This document shows positions 63,517-64,000 of a stretch of 64,000 nucleotides of DNA, one piece after another. Under the pieces are notes generated by a model. It was not told the origin of the DNA and searched no databases. It was given only the letters and a program-made list of their open reading frames with translations. The position numbers and the translations under genes were made by a program. This stretch comes from Amoebidium appalachense (taxonomy: Eukaryota; Ichthyosporea). Where the stretch lies: assembly GCA_963693365.1 (NCBI GenBank), contig CAVNZM010000009.1:3658001-3722000 (forward strand), in the 5' to 3' direction. Position 1 is the first letter of the stretch. Each line of letters begins with the position of its first letter.

Positions 63517-64000
63517 GGGGTGGAGGGACGAGGGGTTAGAGGGGGGGGGGGGAGCTGTCACATGAAGTGTGCGGTATGTGTGTGTGTGTGCTATGATCTG
63601 TGAGCACTCTGATATGGTTGTGATGGGTTGAAGGGAGAATGAAGTGGGTCAGGAAAAAATTAAAAGGTAATAGGATGATAGTTCGAGTAGGTGGCAAGGT
63701 CTTCTCGGGGGGAGGGGGTGGGGGAAGGGGAGGGGGATGGGGGGGGGGGGGAAACGGGGAAACGGGGGGGGGGGGGGGGGGGGGAGGGAGGAAGGGGGTG
63801 TTCTATCTTTCAAGAAAGAATTTCTCCTGCATGATGTTGTACCGTTGGTGGTCGAAATCAGCATCCTCCCTGTTCCACACCCAGGTGCTTGTTTTGACCG
63901 CGAAAAAGTCTGCCAGGGGGGCTCCATCAGGGGGGACACTGAAAGTGTAGTAGCGGCTAGGCATCACCCATTTGGTGGTGAGTGTGCTGTTGGCGTAAAG
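62893..64000 (-). CDS. Purple-acid-phosphatase-like metallophosphatase, 3' part
   Basis: The gene runs off the right edge. Minus-strand exons: 64000 to ~63843 (or ~63808), 63128-63343, 62893-63010 (TAG). The first ends a WVMPSRYYTF...FFAVKTSTW region typical of the lobe before the second metal site. The second has GHHPFVSNGKHG, the GHH ligands, and GHDHSLQ, the GHxH ligand motif that closes the metallophosphatase core. The third gives a beta-rich tail (GFWWVEVTGNRMTAAVYTVD). Purple acid phosphatases of the small ACP5-like type hydrolyse phosphate esters with an Fe-metal pair, usually in secretory or lysosome-like compartments. Phases match if the donor GTACAA at 63842 is used, but better family spacing is obtained if the exon continues to a non-GT end near 63808. 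Another short exon between the last two is possible. Confidence 0.85.
63436..63515. repeat. (GT)n microsatellite in phosphatase intron
   Basis: A GT tract with G runs (63363-63380, 63411-63431) beside it. On the gene strand it is (CA)n, upstream of the CACACACAG acceptor of exon 63128-63343. Confidence 0.93.

Overview
This window is nuclear DNA of a eukaryote. All recognisable genes but one are split by long GT-AG introns, and roughly half the bases lie in (CA)n/(GT)n, (CT)n/(GA)n and very long C or G homopolymer tracts. There is no bacterial-style operon, and I saw no tRNA, rRNA or CRISPR array. The species cannot be named from sequence alone. A LIM-homeobox gene points towards the holozoan side, while a protein with AP2 domains and a GAF-rich phosphodiesterase are more usual in algae and other protists. 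A large-genome aquatic protist or early-branching lineage is my best guess.

Layout. (1) 529-10066 (+): a LIM-homeobox gene of about 15 exons with a long Pro/Gln/Asn-rich tail. It lacks one LIM zinc ligand and has TGA where the invariant homeodomain Trp48 codon should be. (2) 13618-14942 (-): the 5' part of a LINE-like element, with a frameshifted ORF1 and only the first ~70 codons of the endonuclease ORF. (3) 17.1-22.7 kb: a palindromic arrangement whose mirror-image arms flank a protein with three AP2-like domains (19.8-20.9 kb). (4) 24281-25366 (+): an intronless, secreted beta-propeller (YVTN-type) gene with its own CCAAT/TATA promoter. (5) 28717-49963 (-): a cyclic-nucleotide phosphodiesterase with three GAF domains. 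I reconstructed 26 exons; every junction from exon 2 to exon 26 keeps phase. (6) 52282-60458 (+): a complete DDRGK1/UFBP1 (UFMylation adaptor) gene in 8 phase-matched exons, 282 aa. (7) 62893-64000 (-): the 3' end of a purple-acid-phosphatase-like metallophosphatase that runs off the right edge.

The genes do not form a pathway. They are independent housekeeping or signalling loci embedded in simple-sequence DNA. The most distinctive features are the introns themselves. Homopolymer and dinucleotide tracts occur in a preferred order (C-run, then CA-run, then A-run on one strand). (CA)n tracts run directly into functional CAG acceptors. At least two short duplications copied an exon start together with its splice acceptor.

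Exon boundaries were placed by eye from splice consensus, phase and family conservation. No alignment, RNA or database evidence was available.
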